This document shows, piece by piece, positions 10,135 through 20,310 of a DNA stretch of 64,000 nucleotides. Source of the DNA: Pseudomonas sp. PSE14 (GTDB lineage: Bacteria; Pseudomonadota; Gammaproteobacteria; Pseudomonadales; Pseudomonadaceae); NCBI RefSeq assembly GCF_029203285.1, contig NZ_CP115669.1, positions 3,658,001 through 3,722,000 of the forward strand, given 5' to 3'. The translations under genes were made by a program, and so were the position numbers. Each line of letters opens with the position of its first letter. Positions within the stretch are counted from its first letter, which is position 1. The notes below the pieces were generated by a model. The model was not told the origin of the DNA and ran no database searches. It worked only from the letters and a program-made list of their open reading frames with translations.

Positions 10135-11763
10135 ATGCCGCCAAAGACCAGCAAGACCTTCGATCTAGACGCATTGACTCGTGCTATCCGAGTTTCCGTG
10201 GTGCTGCTCGCCGCGGGCCTGGCCGGCTGTCAGTCGACCCAGCACGTCGCCACCGACAGCCAGGCCCGCAATGCCACCCGCGCCGTCGACGTGAAGTTCA
10301 ATCCGGCCTGGTCGGACGCCCAGAACGATATCTGGGAGCGCATGCGCGTCGGCTTCCAGCTGCAGGACCAGATCGACACCAACCCGCGCATCGAACGCCA
10401 GCGCCTGTGGTTCATGAGCAACCCGTCGTTCCTGGAAAACGCCAGCGAACGCGGCAGCCCGTACATGCACTACGTCGTGGAGCGCCTGGAAGAGCGCGAC
10501 ATGCCGCTGGAACTGGCCCTGCTGCCGGTCATCGAAAGCTCCTACAACCCGATGGCGGTGTCCCGCGCCCAGGCCGTCGGCCTGTGGCAGTTCATCCCCA
10601 GCACCGGCACCCACTTCAACCTGCGCCAGACCAACTTCTATGACGGTCGCCGCGACATCCAGGCGTCGACCAACGCCGCGCTGACCTACCTGACCCGCCT
10701 GCACGACATGTTCAACGGTGACTGGCTGCTCGCGCTGGCCGCCTACAACGCCGGCGAGGGCACCGTCAGCCGCGCCATCGAACGCAACGAGCGCCTCGGC
10801 CTGCCGACCGACTACTGGAACCTGCCGCTACCGCAGGAAACCCAGGATTACGTGCCCAAGTTGCTGGCGCTCTCGCAACTGGTGAACGCGCCGACCATCT
10901 ACGGCATCAACCTCAACCCGATTGCCAACGAGCCCTACTTCACCTCGATTCGCATCAAGCCAGGCCTCGACCTGTCGCGGGTCGCCGCCCTCGCCGACCT
11001 CGACGAGGATGAGCTGTACCAGCTCAACCCCGCCTTCAAGCGCAAGGTGACCCTCGACGGCCCGCACCATCTGCTGGTGCCCAAGGACAAGGCCGACACC
11101 CTGAAGGCCGGCATCGACACGCTGACACCGCAGCCGATCAGCGCCTACGCCTCGATCGCCTCCTCCGCATCGACGACCAGCAAAGGCCTGAAGCAGTACC
11201 GCGTGCGCAAGGGTGACAGCCTGCACAGCATCGCCCAGCGCTACCGCCTGACCGTCGCCGAACTGAAGTCCGCCAACCGCCTGAGCGCCAACCGCCTGCG
11301 CAATGGCCAGGTCCTGGTGATCCCCGGCCAACCGGGCCGCCCGGTCGTCGAACCGGAGAGCCCGCGTCAACTGGCACAGGTCGAGCGCACCTCCACTCGC
11401 GGCGCAGCCCGCACCTACACCGTGAAGAACGGCGACACCCTCTGGCAGATCGCCAAGAAGAACGACGTCGATGTCGCCGACATCAAGCGCTGGAACAACC
11501 TGGACAGCCATGGCGTCAAGCCGGGCCAGACCCTCAAGCTGCAAGGCGGATCCAGCGCCGCAACCCAGCAGGTGGCCTCGCGCAGCAAGAGCAAGCAGGA
11601 CAACGTGACCTACTACAAGGTCCAGCAAGGCGACTCGATGTACCTGATCGCCAAGCGTTTCAACGTCGAAATGCAGCACATCAAGCGCTGGAACCCGCGC
11701 AGCGGCAAGGCCCTGAAGCCGGGCCAGACCCTCACGCTCTACCTCGATACCGCCAGCCGCTGA
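10135..11763 (+). CDS. mltD: Membrane-bound lytic murein transglycosylase D
   Basis: This 542-residue lipoprotein cleaves peptidoglycan glycan strands in the periplasm to give 1,6-anhydromuramic acid ends. A signal peptide ends in the lipobox LAGC near residue 32, so it should be anchored in the outer membrane. The SLT domain has its catalytic Glu in PVIESSYNP and the signature GLWQFIPSTG followed by AAYNAGEG. Three LysM peptidoglycan-binding modules follow, beginning near residues 352, 423 and 486 (QYRVRKGDSL, TYTVKNGDTL, YYKVQQGDSM). Start and length match Pseudomonas MltD. It lies upstream of the npp-like importer genes, with a 111-bp gap. Confidence 0.95.
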   Translation: MPPKTSKTFDLDALTRAIRVSVVLLAAGLAGCQSTQHVATDSQARNATRAVDVKFNPAWSDAQNDIWERMRVGFQLQDQIDTNPRIERQRLWFMSNPSFLENASERGSPYMHYVVERLEERDMPLELALLPVIESSYNPMAVSRAQAVGLWQFIPSTGTHFNLRQTNFYDGRRDIQASTNAALTYLTRLHDMFNGDWLLALAAYNAGEGTVSRAIERNERLGLPTDYWNLPLPQETQDYVPKLLALSQLVNAPTIYGINLNPIANEPYFTSIRIKPGLDLSRVAALADLDEDELYQLNPAFKRKVTLDGPHHLLVPKDKADTLKAGIDTLTPQPISAYASIASSASTTSKGLKQYRVRKGDSLHSIAQRYRLTVAELKSANRLSANRLRNGQVLVIPGQPGRPVVEPESPRQLAQVERTSTRGAARTYTVKNGDTLWQIAKKNDVDVADIKRWNNLDSHGVKPGQTLKLQGGSSAATQQVASRSKSKQDNVTYYKVQQGDSMYLIAKRFNVEMQHIKRWNPRSGKALKPGQTLTLYLDTASR

Positions 11764-11874
11764 CCATCGTCACGCGCCGTGACGCAAATGTCCCGGCGCG
11801 CGGCTTCTGGCGGCACGGACAAGCTGCTACTGTACGGAGCCATTCGCCCAGCCAAGGATCGGACCCTACGCCCG

Positions 11875-13704
11875 ATGCGTCGCCTGCCCCTCCTGCTCCT
11901 CGGCCTGCTGCTCAGTCTGCCCGCTTCAGCCCAGATCACTGAAAGCCACGGCTACGCACAGTTCGGCGACCTGAAATATCCCGCCAGCTTCGACCATTTC
12001 GACTGGGTCAATCCCAAGGCTCCCAAGGGCGGCACCCTGCGTCTGATGGGCCTGGGGACCTTCGACACGCTCAATCCCTATACCTTCAAGGGCAGCCCGC
12101 CGATCAGCACGGCCGACTTCCTGCAGTACGGCGTCAGCGAGCTGAACGAGCCACTGATGGTCGGTACCGGCCTCTATGACCCGTCGGGCGACGAGCCCGC
12201 CTCCAGTTACGGCCTGATCGCCGGCAGCGTGGAGTACGCCGAAGACCGCAGCTGGGTGGTATTCAACCTGCGTCCGCAGGCACACTTCCACGACGGCAAG
12301 CCGATCACCGCCTACGACGTGGCGTTCTCCTATCGCACCCTGCTCAAGCACGGGCATCCGATGTACCGCACCGCGCTGCAGGAGGTGCAGCGGGTCGATA
12401 TCCTCTCGGCCCAGCGCATCCGCTTCGTCTTCAAGCGCCACGACAACCCGCTGCTGATCCTGCGCCTGGGCGAAATGCCGGTGCTGCCGCAGCATTACTG
12501 GAAGAATCGCAACTTCCAGGCCACCACCTTCGAGCCGCCCCTGGGCAGCGGTCCCTACCGGATCAGCGAAGTCAGCCCTGGCCGGCGACTGGTGTTCGAG
12601 CGGGTGAAGGACTGGTGGGGCGCGGACCTGCCGGTCAATCGCGGCAAGTACAACTTCGACCGCGTCGAGGTGGAGTTCTACCGCGATGCCGGTATCGCCT
12701 TCGAAGCCTTCAAGGCCGGCGAATTCGACTTCTACATCGAGCACCAGGCGAAGAACTGGCGCAGTGCCTATCACTTCCCGGCGCTGCGCCGGGGCGATGT
12801 GATTCGCGCGGAAATCCCGCACAAGATTCCCACCCAGACCCAGGCGCTGTTCATGAATACGCGCCGTCCGACCTTCGCCGATCGCCGCCTGCGCGAAGCC
12901 CTCGGCATGATGTTCGACTTCGAGTGGACCAACCGCGCGCTGTTCAACGACGCCTACGTGCGCGCCAGCAGCTACTACCCCAACAGCAACTTCACCGCCA
13001 CCGGTGTGCCCCAGGGCCAGGAGTGGCTGCTGCTCTCCCCCTACCGCAAGCAATTGCCGGAGGAGCTGTTCACCCGTCCCTTCACCGTACCGGTCACCCA
13101 AGGCCATGGCATTCCAAGGGAAACCCTGCGCCAAGCATTGGGTCTATTGGCCGACGCCGGCTGGAAACTCTCCGGCGACCGCCTGCTGGACGCCAGCGGC
13201 AAGCCCTTGCGTTTCGAAATCCTGCTGGTCAACCCAAGCCTGGAACGGATTCTCCAGCCATACCGCGAGAATCTCGCCAGCATTGGTATCGATGCGCGCT
13301 TGCGTACCGTGGACCGAGCCCAGTACAAACAGCGTCTGGACCAGTTCGACTACGACATGATTCTGATGACCCTGCCCCAGACCCTGAGCCCCGGCCTCGA
13401 ACAATGGCAGTACTTCCACTCCAGCCAGGTGACGGTGAAGGGCAGCAAGAACTATGCGGGCATCGCCAACCCCGTGGTGGACGCGATGCTCGACAAACTC
13501 CTCGGCGCCACCGACCGCGACCAGCAGGAAGCCGCCGCCCGCGCCCTGGACCGAGTGCTGCTCTGGCAGCACTACAGCATTCCCAATTGGTACCTGAACA
13601 AGCATCGACTGGCGTACCGCAACCGCTTCGCCTTCGTCACCACGCCGCCCTACACCCTGGGCCTGCGCGCCTGGTGGCAGAAAAATCAGGAGAACACCCT
13701 ATGA
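11875..13704 (+). CDS. nppA1: ABC transporter solute-binding protein 1 (NppA1-like)
   Basis: This 609-residue protein of the SBP_bac_5 extracytoplasmic family has a signal peptide (MRRLPLLLLGLLLSLPASAQ) cut near residue 20. It binds substrate in the periplasm and delivers it to the inner-membrane permease. The family block GGTLRLMGLGTFDTLNP and later [11 protein letters not shown] are clear. It resembles E. coli YejA. The same gene set in P. aeruginosa is NppA1A2BCD, an importer of peptidyl-nucleoside antibiotics and probably peptides. The ATG at 11875 places the signal peptide at the N-terminus. The gene overlaps the next, paralogous binding-protein gene by four bases (ATGA), which indicates translational coupling. 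Confidence 0.88.
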   Translation: MRRLPLLLLGLLLSLPASAQITESHGYAQFGDLKYPASFDHFDWVNPKAPKGGTLRLMGLGTFDTLNPYTFKGSPPISTADFLQYGVSELNEPLMVGTGLYDPSGDEPASSYGLIAGSVEYAEDRSWVVFNLRPQAHFHDGKPITAYDVAFSYRTLLKHGHPMYRTALQEVQRVDILSAQRIRFVFKRHDNPLLILRLGEMPVLPQHYWKNRNFQATTFEPPLGSGPYRISEVSPGRRLVFERVKDWWGADLPVNRGKYNFDRVEVEFYRDAGIAFEAFKAGEFDFYIEHQAKNWRSAYHFPALRRGDVIRAEIPHKIPTQTQALFMNTRRPTFADRRLREALGMMFDFEWTNRALFNDAYVRASSYYPNSNFTATGVPQGQEWLLLSPYRKQLPEELFTRPFTVPVTQGHGIPRETLRQALGLLADAGWKLSGDRLLDASGKPLRFEILLVNPSLERILQPYRENLASIGIDARLRTVDRAQYKQRLDQFDYDMILMTLPQTLSPGLEQWQYFHSSQVTVKGSKNYAGIANPVVDAMLDKLLGATDRDQQEAAARALDRVLLWQHYSIPNWYLNKHRLAYRNRFAFVTTPPYTLGLRAWWQKNQENTL

Positions 13705-15560
13705 AGAGCCCCTGCCGCGCCGCGCTGTTCGCCGGCCTGTTGCTGGGACTGCTGGGCAGTGCGCAGGCCGCGCCGCAGCACGCCATCACCCTCTATGACG
13801 AAGCGCCGAAGTACCCGGCCGACTTCAAGCACTTCGACTTCGTCAATCCGGACGCACCCAAGGGCGGCACCCTGCGTCTCTCCGACTTCGGCGGGTTCGA
13901 CAGCCTCAACCCCTTCATCGCCAAGGGCAACTCCGCGCCGCAGATCAACCTGATCTACGACACCCTCACCTTCCACTCCCTCGACGAGCCCTTCACCGAA
14001 TACGGCCTGCTTGCGGAAAAGATCGAGAAGGACCCGGAGCACCGCTTCGTGCGCTACTTCCTGCGCCCCGAGGCGAAATTCCAGGACGGCACGCCCGTCA
14101 CCGCCGAGGACGTGGTGTTCACCTTCGAAACCCTGATGAAGGACGGCGACCCGATGTACCGCAACTACTACGCGGACGTCGACAAGGTGGTGGCCGAAGA
14201 CAAGCTACGGGTGCGCTTCGACTTCAAGCACGGCAACAACCGTGAGCTGCCGCTGATCCTCGGCCAGCTGTCGATCCTGCCCAAGCACTGGTGGGCCACC
14301 CGCGACTTCAACAAGACCGGCATGGAGCCGCCGCTGGGCAGCGGTCCGTACCGCATCGCCAAGGTCGACGCCGGCCGCTCGATCCGCTACGAGAAGGTGA
14401 AGGACTGGTGGGGCGAGAAGCTGCCGGTGAACCGCGGCTTCAACAACTTCGACGCAGTGGTGGTGGACTCCTACCGCGACCTCACGGTCGCCCTGGAGGC
14501 GTTCAAGGCCGGGCAGTTCGACTTCAACGACGAGCGCATCGCCAAGAACTGGGCCACCGCCTACGACTCCCCGGCGGTGCGCGACGGCCGCATCGTTCGC
14601 GAGGAGCCGGTCAACGGCAACCCCTGGGGTATGCAGGGCTATGCCTTCAACCTGCGCCGTCCGGTGTTCCAGGACCCGCGCGTGCGCGAAGCGATCACCC
14701 AGTTGTTCGACTTCGAGTGGACCAACAAGCAGCTGTTCTTCGGCTCCTACCTGCGTGACGGCAGCTACTTCGAGAACTCCGAAATGGCCGCGCACCAACT
14801 GCCCGACGCCGAGGAGTTGAAGATCCTCGAACCCCTGCGCGACAAGCTGCCGCCGCAGGTCTTCACCCAGGTCTACGTGCCGCCCACCAGCGACGGCAGC
14901 GGCATCATCCGCGATCAGAAGCGCAAGGCCTACCAGTTGCTGCTCGATGCCGGCTACAAGATCGAGAACGACAAGATGGTCGGCCCCGACGGCAAGCAGC
15001 TGAGCTTCGAGTTCATGCTCGCCCAGGCCGACTTCGAGCGCGTGCTGCTGCCCTTCAAGCGCAACCTCGCCGAGCTGGGCATCGACATGCAGCTGCGCCG
15101 GGTCGACGTCTCGCAGTACGTCAACCGCCTGCGCTCGCGGGACTACGACATGATTGTCAGCAGTTGGCCGCAGTCCAACTCTCCGGGCAACGAGCAACGC
15201 GAGTTCTGGCACTCCAGCAGCGCCGACAAGCCAGGCAGCCGCAACTTCATCGGCCTGCGCGATCCGGGCATCGACGCCCTGGTGGACCAGTTGATCAACG
15301 CCGACTCCCGCGAGAGCCTGGTACGCCACGCCCGCGCCCTCGACCGCGCGCTGCTCTGGGGCCACTACGTGGTGCCCAACTGGTACCTGGGCACCTGGCG
15401 CATCGCCTACTGGAACCGCATCGCCCACCCGGAGAAATTGCCGCCCTACGGCTATGCGCTGATGACCTGGTGGCAGGCCCGTGACCAGGCAGTGCCGACC
15501 AAGACCGACGCCACCGCACAAGCCCCGGCGAATGACGCCCAGGCAGAGGACGCGCACTGA
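13701..15560 (+). CDS. nppA2: ABC transporter solute-binding protein 2 (NppA2-like)
   Basis: This 619-residue SBP_bac_5 protein is clearly paralogous to the one encoded just upstream. Both share [11 protein letters not shown]-type and [11 protein letters not shown] blocks, the VKDWWG motif and LWQHY/LWGHY near the end. A signal peptide ends in SAQA near residue 23. Unlike its neighbour it has an Ala/Asp-rich tail of about 25 residues. Its start overlaps the first binding-protein gene (ATGA), and its stop shares a base with the permease start (TGATG), so the genes form one operon. Two binding proteins for one importer would widen the range of peptide-like substrates. Confidence 0.88.
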   Translation: MKSPCRAALFAGLLLGLLGSAQAAPQHAITLYDEAPKYPADFKHFDFVNPDAPKGGTLRLSDFGGFDSLNPFIAKGNSAPQINLIYDTLTFHSLDEPFTEYGLLAEKIEKDPEHRFVRYFLRPEAKFQDGTPVTAEDVVFTFETLMKDGDPMYRNYYADVDKVVAEDKLRVRFDFKHGNNRELPLILGQLSILPKHWWATRDFNKTGMEPPLGSGPYRIAKVDAGRSIRYEKVKDWWGEKLPVNRGFNNFDAVVVDSYRDLTVALEAFKAGQFDFNDERIAKNWATAYDSPAVRDGRIVREEPVNGNPWGMQGYAFNLRRPVFQDPRVREAITQLFDFEWTNKQLFFGSYLRDGSYFENSEMAAHQLPDAEELKILEPLRDKLPPQVFTQVYVPPTSDGSGIIRDQKRKAYQLLLDAGYKIENDKMVGPDGKQLSFEFMLAQADFERVLLPFKRNLAELGIDMQLRRVDVSQYVNRLRSRDYDMIVSSWPQSNSPGNEQREFWHSSSADKPGSRNFIGLRDPGIDALVDQLINADSRESLVRHARALDRALLWGHYVVPNWYLGTWRIAYWNRIAHPEKLPPYGYALMTWWQARDQAVPTKTDATAQAPANDAQAEDAH

Positions 15561-16642
15561 TGCTCGCCTACATCCTGCGGCGCCTGCTGCTGATCATCCC
15601 CACCCTGTTTGGCATCCTGCTGATCAACTTCATCATCATCCAGGCCGCCCCCGGCGGTCCGGTGGAACAGATGATCGCCAAGCTGGAGGGCTTCGACGCC
15701 GCCAGCGGCGGCGCCACCGGGCGCATTTCCGGCGGTGGCGGCGAAGTCGCCTCGGCCGGCTCGCACTACCGCGGCGCCCAGGGCCTGGACCCTGAGCTGG
15801 TGAAGGAAATCGAGCGCATGTACGGCTTCGACAAGCCGGCGCCCGAACGCTTCTGGATCATGCTCAAGAACTACCTGCACCTGGACTTCGGCCAGAGCTT
15901 CTTCCGCGACGCCAAGGTCACCGACCTGATCGTCGAGAAGCTCCCCGTCTCCGTCTCCCTCGGGCTATGGAGCACGCTGATCATGTACCTGGTGTCGATC
16001 CCACTGGGCATCGCCAAGGCGGTTCGTCATGGCAGCCACTTCGACGTCTGGACCAGCTCGGCGATCATCATCGGCTACGCGATTCCGGCCTTCCTCTTCG
16101 CCATCCTGCTGGTGGTGCTGTTCGCCGGAGGCAGCTACTGGGACTGGTTCCCCTTGCGCGGATTGACCTCGAACAACTTCGACGAGCTGAGCCTGGGCGG
16201 CAAGATCCGCGATTACTTCTGGCACCTGGCATTGCCCATCACCGCGCTGGTGATCGGCAACTTCGCCACCATCACCCTCCTGACCAAGAACAGTTTCCTT
16301 GACGAGATCGGCAAGCAGTACGTGGTCACCGCCCGCGCCAAGGGCCTCACCGAGCGCCGCGTGCTCTATGGCCACGTGTTCCGCAATGCCATGCTGCTGG
16401 TCATCGCCGGCCTGCCCTCGGCGCTGCTGGGCATCTTCTTCACCGGCGCGCTGCTGATCGAGGTGATCTTCTCCCTCGACGGCCTCGGCCTGCTCAGCTT
16501 CGAAGCGGCGCTGAACCGCGACTACCCGGTGGTGTTCGGCACGCTGTTCATCTTCACCCTGTTCGGTCTGATCATGAAGCTGGTCAGCGACGTCCTCTAC
16601 ACGCTGGTCGATCCGCGCATCGACTTCGAGAACCGGGAGTAA
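15560..16642 (+). CDS. nppB: ABC importer permease (YejB/NppB)
   Basis: This 360-residue inner-membrane permease of the DppB type begins with [19 protein letters not shown], the usual first membrane segment. Five more segments follow from about residue 130. The EAA loop that docks to the ATPase is visible in [14 protein letters not shown], followed by [15 protein letters not shown]. An insertion near residues 40-80, rich in Gly and Ala, is typical of YejB. It starts on the last base of the second binding-protein gene and is followed four bases later by the second permease gene. Confidence 0.92.
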   Translation: MLAYILRRLLLIIPTLFGILLINFIIIQAAPGGPVEQMIAKLEGFDAASGGATGRISGGGGEVASAGSHYRGAQGLDPELVKEIERMYGFDKPAPERFWIMLKNYLHLDFGQSFFRDAKVTDLIVEKLPVSVSLGLWSTLIMYLVSIPLGIAKAVRHGSHFDVWTSSAIIIGYAIPAFLFAILLVVLFAGGSYWDWFPLRGLTSNNFDELSLGGKIRDYFWHLALPITALVIGNFATITLLTKNSFLDEIGKQYVVTARAKGLTERRVLYGHVFRNAMLLVIAGLPSALLGIFFTGALLIEVIFSLDGLGLLSFEAALNRDYPVVFGTLFIFTLFGLIMKLVSDVLYTLVDPRIDFENRE

Positions 16643-16646
16643 ACCG

Positions 16647-17666
16647 ATGCGCCTGTCTCCCATCAACCAGCGCCGCTGGGCGCGCTTCAAGGCCAACAAG
16701 CGCGGCTGGTGGTCGCTGTGGCTGTTCCTCGTGCTGTTCATCGCAAGCCTGGGCGCCGAGCTGATCGCCAACGACAAGCCGCTGGCCATCCGCTACGACG
16801 GCAACTGGTACTTCCCGGTGGTCAAGCGCTATCCGGAAACCGCCTTCGGCGGCGAGTTCCCCATGGAGGCGAACTACAAGAGCCCCTACATGCGCGAACA
16901 GATCGCACAGAAGGACGGCTGGATTCTCTGGCCGCCGATTGCCTACAGCTACGACACCATCAACTACGACCTGCGCGTCCCCGCCCCCTCCCCGCCCACC
17001 CGCGAGAACTGGCTGGGTACCGACGACCAGGCGCGCGACGTGCTCGCGCGGGTGATCTACGGCTTCCGCATCTCGGTGCTCTTCGCCCTCACTCTCACCG
17101 TGCTCAGCTCGATCATCGGCGTCACCGTGGGCGCCCTGCAGGGTTTCTACGGCGGCTGGATCGACCTGCTCGGCCAACGCTTCCTGGAAATCTGGTCGGG
17201 CCTGCCAGTGCTCTACCTGCTGATCATCCTCGCCAGCTTCGTGCAGCCTGGCTTCTGGTGGCTACTGGGGATCATGCTGCTGTTCTCCTGGATGAGCCTG
17301 GTGGACGTGGTGCGCGCCGAGTTCCTTCGCGGCCGCAACCTGGAGTACGTGCGCGCCGCACGGGCGCTGGGCATGCGCAACGGGGCGATCATGTTCCGCC
17401 ACATCCTGCCCAACGCGATGATCTCCACCCTGACCTTCATGCCGTTCATTCTCACCGGCGCCATCGGCACCCTGACCTCGCTGGACTTCCTCGGCTTCGG
17501 CCTGCCCGCCGGCGCCCCCTCGCTGGGCGAGCTGGTGGCCCAGGGCAAGTCCAACCTGCAGGCGCCCTGGCTCGGCATCAGCGCCTTCGTGGTGCTGGCG
17601 GTGATGCTCAGCCTGCTGGTGTTCATCGGCGAAGCCGCCCGTGATGCCTTCGACCCGAGGAAGTGA
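16647..17666 (+). CDS. nppC: ABC importer permease (YejE/NppC)
   Basis: This 339-residue DppC-type permease has an N-terminal membrane segment near residues 24-45, then a long periplasmic stretch (PVVKRYPETAFGGEF) characteristic of YejE. About five further segments begin near residue 140. The ATPase-contacting EAA loop is VRAARALGMRNGAIMFRHILPN. It should pair with the DppB-type permease encoded four bases upstream to form the channel. The ATPase gene starts one base after this stop codon. Confidence 0.92.
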   Translation: MRLSPINQRRWARFKANKRGWWSLWLFLVLFIASLGAELIANDKPLAIRYDGNWYFPVVKRYPETAFGGEFPMEANYKSPYMREQIAQKDGWILWPPIAYSYDTINYDLRVPAPSPPTRENWLGTDDQARDVLARVIYGFRISVLFALTLTVLSSIIGVTVGALQGFYGGWIDLLGQRFLEIWSGLPVLYLLIILASFVQPGFWWLLGIMLLFSWMSLVDVVRAEFLRGRNLEYVRAARALGMRNGAIMFRHILPNAMISTLTFMPFILTGAIGTLTSLDFLGFGLPAGAPSLGELVAQGKSNLQAPWLGISAFVVLAVMLSLLVFIGEAARDAFDPRK

Positions 17667-17667
17667 G

Positions 17668-19281
17668 ATGACCCACAGCGAAAACCTCATCGAAATCCGC
17701 GACCTCTCGGTGGACTTCCTCTGCGGCAACGAGACGGTCCATGCGGTCGAGAAGATCAGCTTCGACATCCGCAAGGGAGAGACCCTGGCGCTGGTGGGCG
17801 AAAGCGGCTCCGGCAAGTCGGTGAGCGCCCACTCCATCCTGCGCCTCTTGCCCTACCCCACGGCCAGCCATCCCAGCGGCAGCATTCACTACGCCGGCAA
17901 GGACCTGTTGAAGCTGCCCGAAAGCAAGCTGCGCGGCATTCGCGGCAACCGCATCGCCATGGTGTTCCAGGAACCCATGACCTCACTCAACCCGCTGCAC
18001 ACCATCGAGAAGCAGATCGGCGAAGTCCTGGCCCTGCACAAGGGCATGAACACGACCCAGGCGCGGGCGCGCACCCTGGAGCTGCTCGATCTGGTCGGCA
18101 TCCCCAACCCGGCCAGCCGCCTGAAGGCCTACCCGCACGAGCTCTCCGGCGGCCAGCGGCAACGGGTGATGATCGCCATGGCACTGGCCTGCGAACCGGA
18201 GCTGCTGATCGCCGACGAGCCAACCACCGCGCTGGACGTCACCGTGCAGCTGAAGATCCTCGACTTGCTGCGTGACCTCCAGAAGCGTCTGGGCATGGCC
18301 TTGCTGCTGATCACCCATGACCTCAACCTGGTACGCCGCATCGCCCACCGCGTGTGCGTCATGCAGCACGGCTGCATCGTCGAGCAGGCGCCCTGCGAAA
18401 CCCTGTTCGAGTCGCCCCAGCACCCCTACACCCGGGAACTGCTGGGCGCGGAGCCCAGCGGCAATCCGGCCGACAACCCGCCTGGCCCGGTGCTGCTGGA
18501 CGTGAACGATCTGCGGGTCTGGTTCCCGATCAAGAAAGGCGTGTTCCGCCGCACCGTAGATCACGTCAAGGCGGTGGACGGCATCGATTTCAGCCTGCCC
18601 CGTGGGCAGACCCTGGGCATTGTCGGCGAGAGCGGTTCAGGCAAGTCCACCCTGGGCCTGGCCATCCTGCGCCTGATCAACAGTCGTGGCGGCATCCGCT
18701 TCGAGGGCAACGACCTGGAGGACATGAACCAGAGCCAGGTACGCCCCTTGCGGCGCGAAATGCAGGTGGTCTTCCAGGACCCCTTCGGCAGCCTCAGTCC
18801 ACGCATGTCCGTGGGCCAGATCGTTGGCGAAGGCCTGGACATCCACGACATTGGCACGCCTGAAGAGCGCGAACAGGCCATCATCGATGCGCTGAAGGAA
18901 GTCGGCCTCGATCCGGATACCCGACACCGCTACCCCCACGAATTCTCCGGCGGACAGCGGCAACGCATCGCCATCGCCCGCGCGCTGGTGCTCAAGCCGG
19001 CGCTGATACTGCTGGACGAGCCAACCTCGGCACTCGACCGCACCGTGCAACGCCAGGTGGTGGAACTGTTGCGCCGGCTGCAGGCCAAGTACAACCTGAC
19101 CTACCTGTTCATCAGCCACGACCTGGCGGTGGTCAAGGCGCTGAGCCATCAGCTGATGGTGATCCGCCATGGCAAGGTGGTCGAACAAGGCTCGGCGCAG
19201 CAGGTCTTCTCCGCGCCGCAGCACGCCTACACGCAGCAACTGCTGGAAGCCGCCTTCATGGTTCCGGCGCAACCCCACTGA
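17668..19281 (+). CDS. nppD: ABC importer ATPase, two nucleotide-binding domains (YejF/NppD)
   Basis: This 537-residue protein fuses both ATPase domains of the importer. Domain 1 has Walker A GESGSGKS near residue 45, signature LSGGQRQRV and Walker [13 protein letters not shown]. Domain 2 has Walker [12 protein letters not shown] near residue 320, signature [10 protein letters not shown] and [11 protein letters not shown]. Each domain is followed by the oligopeptide-transporter C-terminal motif ([16 protein letters not shown]). The fusion is usual for YejF. The ATG at 17668 is preferred; the frame upstream of it overlaps the permease. Confidence 0.93.
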   Translation: MTHSENLIEIRDLSVDFLCGNETVHAVEKISFDIRKGETLALVGESGSGKSVSAHSILRLLPYPTASHPSGSIHYAGKDLLKLPESKLRGIRGNRIAMVFQEPMTSLNPLHTIEKQIGEVLALHKGMNTTQARARTLELLDLVGIPNPASRLKAYPHELSGGQRQRVMIAMALACEPELLIADEPTTALDVTVQLKILDLLRDLQKRLGMALLLITHDLNLVRRIAHRVCVMQHGCIVEQAPCETLFESPQHPYTRELLGAEPSGNPADNPPGPVLLDVNDLRVWFPIKKGVFRRTVDHVKAVDGIDFSLPRGQTLGIVGESGSGKSTLGLAILRLINSRGGIRFEGNDLEDMNQSQVRPLRREMQVVFQDPFGSLSPRMSVGQIVGEGLDIHDIGTPEEREQAIIDALKEVGLDPDTRHRYPHEFSGGQRQRIAIARALVLKPALILLDEPTSALDRTVQRQVVELLRRLQAKYNLTYLFISHDLAVVKALSHQLMVIRHGKVVEQGSAQQVFSAPQHAYTQQLLEAAFMVPAQPH

Positions 19282-19301
19282 GACCGGAAGGAGGACCACC
19301 C

Positions 19302-20099
19302 GTGGGATTTCTTGCAGGTAAACGCGCGCTGATCGTCGGCGTCGCCAGCAAACTCTCCATCGCCTCCGGCATCGCCGCCGCGATGCACCGTGAAGGCGCG
19401 GAGCTGGCATTCACCTACCAGAACGACAAGCTCAAGGGGCGCGTCGAGGAATTCGCCTCCGGCTGGGGCTCCCGCGCCGAGCTGTGCTTCCCCTGTGACG
19501 TCGCCAGCGACGCCGATATCGAAGCGGTGTTCACCGAATTGGGCAAGCACTGGGACGGTCTGGACATCATCGTCCACTCCGTGGGCTTCGCCCCCAGCGA
19601 CCAGCTCGACGGCGACTTCACCGAAGTCACCACTCGCGACGGCTTCAAGATTGCCCACGATATCAGCGCCTACAGTTTCATCGCCCTGGCCAAGGCTGGC
19701 CGCGGCATGATGAAAGGCCGCAACGGCAGCCTGCTGACCCTCTCCTACCTCGGTGCCGAACGCACCCTGCCCAACTACAACGTGATGGGCATGGCCAAGG
19801 CCAGCCTGGAGGCCGGCGTCCGCTACCTGGCCAGCAGCCTCGGCCCGGAAGGCACCCGCGTCAACGCCGTTTCTGCCGGCCCCATCCGCACCCTGGCCGC
19901 CTCGGGGATCAAGAGCTTCCGCAGGATGCTCGCCGCCAGTGAACGGCAGACACCCCTGCGCCGCAACGTCACCATCGAGGAGGTCGGCAACGCCGGCGCG
20001 TTCCTCTGTTCCGACCTGGCCAGTGGCATCAGCGGTGAAATCCTCTATGTCGACGGTGGCTTCAACACCACAGCCATGGGACCTCTGGAAGACGAGTAA
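19302..20099 (+). CDS. fabI: Enoyl-ACP reductase (NADH)
   Basis: This 265-residue short-chain dehydrogenase-type enzyme reduces trans-2-enoyl-ACP in the last step of each fatty-acid elongation cycle. It is the triclosan/isoniazid-type target. The catalytic residues are Tyr149 (LSYLGAER), Tyr159 and Lys166 ([12 protein letters not shown]). The NAD-binding segment [15 protein letters not shown] lies at the N-terminus. Translation starts at a GTG preceded by GGAGGA eight bases upstream. The gene stands 20 bp after the importer ATPase gene and is followed by a strong terminator. It is convergent with ppiD. Confidence 0.96.
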   Translation: MGFLAGKRALIVGVASKLSIASGIAAAMHREGAELAFTYQNDKLKGRVEEFASGWGSRAELCFPCDVASDADIEAVFTELGKHWDGLDIIVHSVGFAPSDQLDGDFTEVTTRDGFKIAHDISAYSFIALAKAGRGMMKGRNGSLLTLSYLGAERTLPNYNVMGMAKASLEAGVRYLASSLGPEGTRVNAVSAGPIRTLAASGIKSFRRMLAASERQTPLRRNVTIEEVGNAGAFLCSDLASGISGEILYVDGGFNTTAMGPLEDE

Positions 20100-20105
20100 C
20101 CCACG

Positions 20106-20132
20106 AAAAAGCCGCCCGATGGGCGGCTTTTT
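20106..20132 (+). terminator. fabI intrinsic terminator
   Basis: AAAAAGCCGCCC (20106-20117), a GAT loop, then GGGCGGCTTTTT (20121-20132), starting six bases after the fabI stop. The T-run follows the stem on the plus strand, and A-runs make it potentially bidirectional. Confidence 0.9.
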
Positions 20133-20144
20133 GTAGGCCTTGTT

Positions 20145-20221
20145 GTAGGAGCGAGCTTGCTCGCGAACCCGCTTGGCGCTGGTGCCACCGGGAATTTGTT
20201 TGCGAGCAAGCTCGCTCCTAC
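20145..20221. repeat. Inverted pair of Pseudomonas REP sequences
   Basis: GTAGGAGCGAGCTTGCTCGC at 20145-20164 and its inverted partner TGCGAGCAAGCTCGCTCCTA at 20201-20220 form a classic two-REP unit. It sits between the convergent genes fabI and ppiD and between their two terminators. REP units of this type are dispersed by RAYT transposases. Confidence 0.85.
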
Positions 20222-20240
20222 GAAAAACCACCTGCCCATG

Positions 20241-20268
20241 AAAAAAGGCCGCATCTGCGGCCTTTTTT
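20241..20268 (-). terminator. ppiD intrinsic terminator
   Basis: AAAAAAGGCCGCA (20241-20253) pairs with TGCGGCCTTTTTT (20256-20268). The A-run on the left becomes the T-run for minus-strand transcription from ppiD, whose stop is at 20311. Confidence 0.85.
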
Positions 20269-20310
20269 CTTTTCCAACACCAGGCTGCGGAAGGCAGCCC
20301 GGGTCGATCA

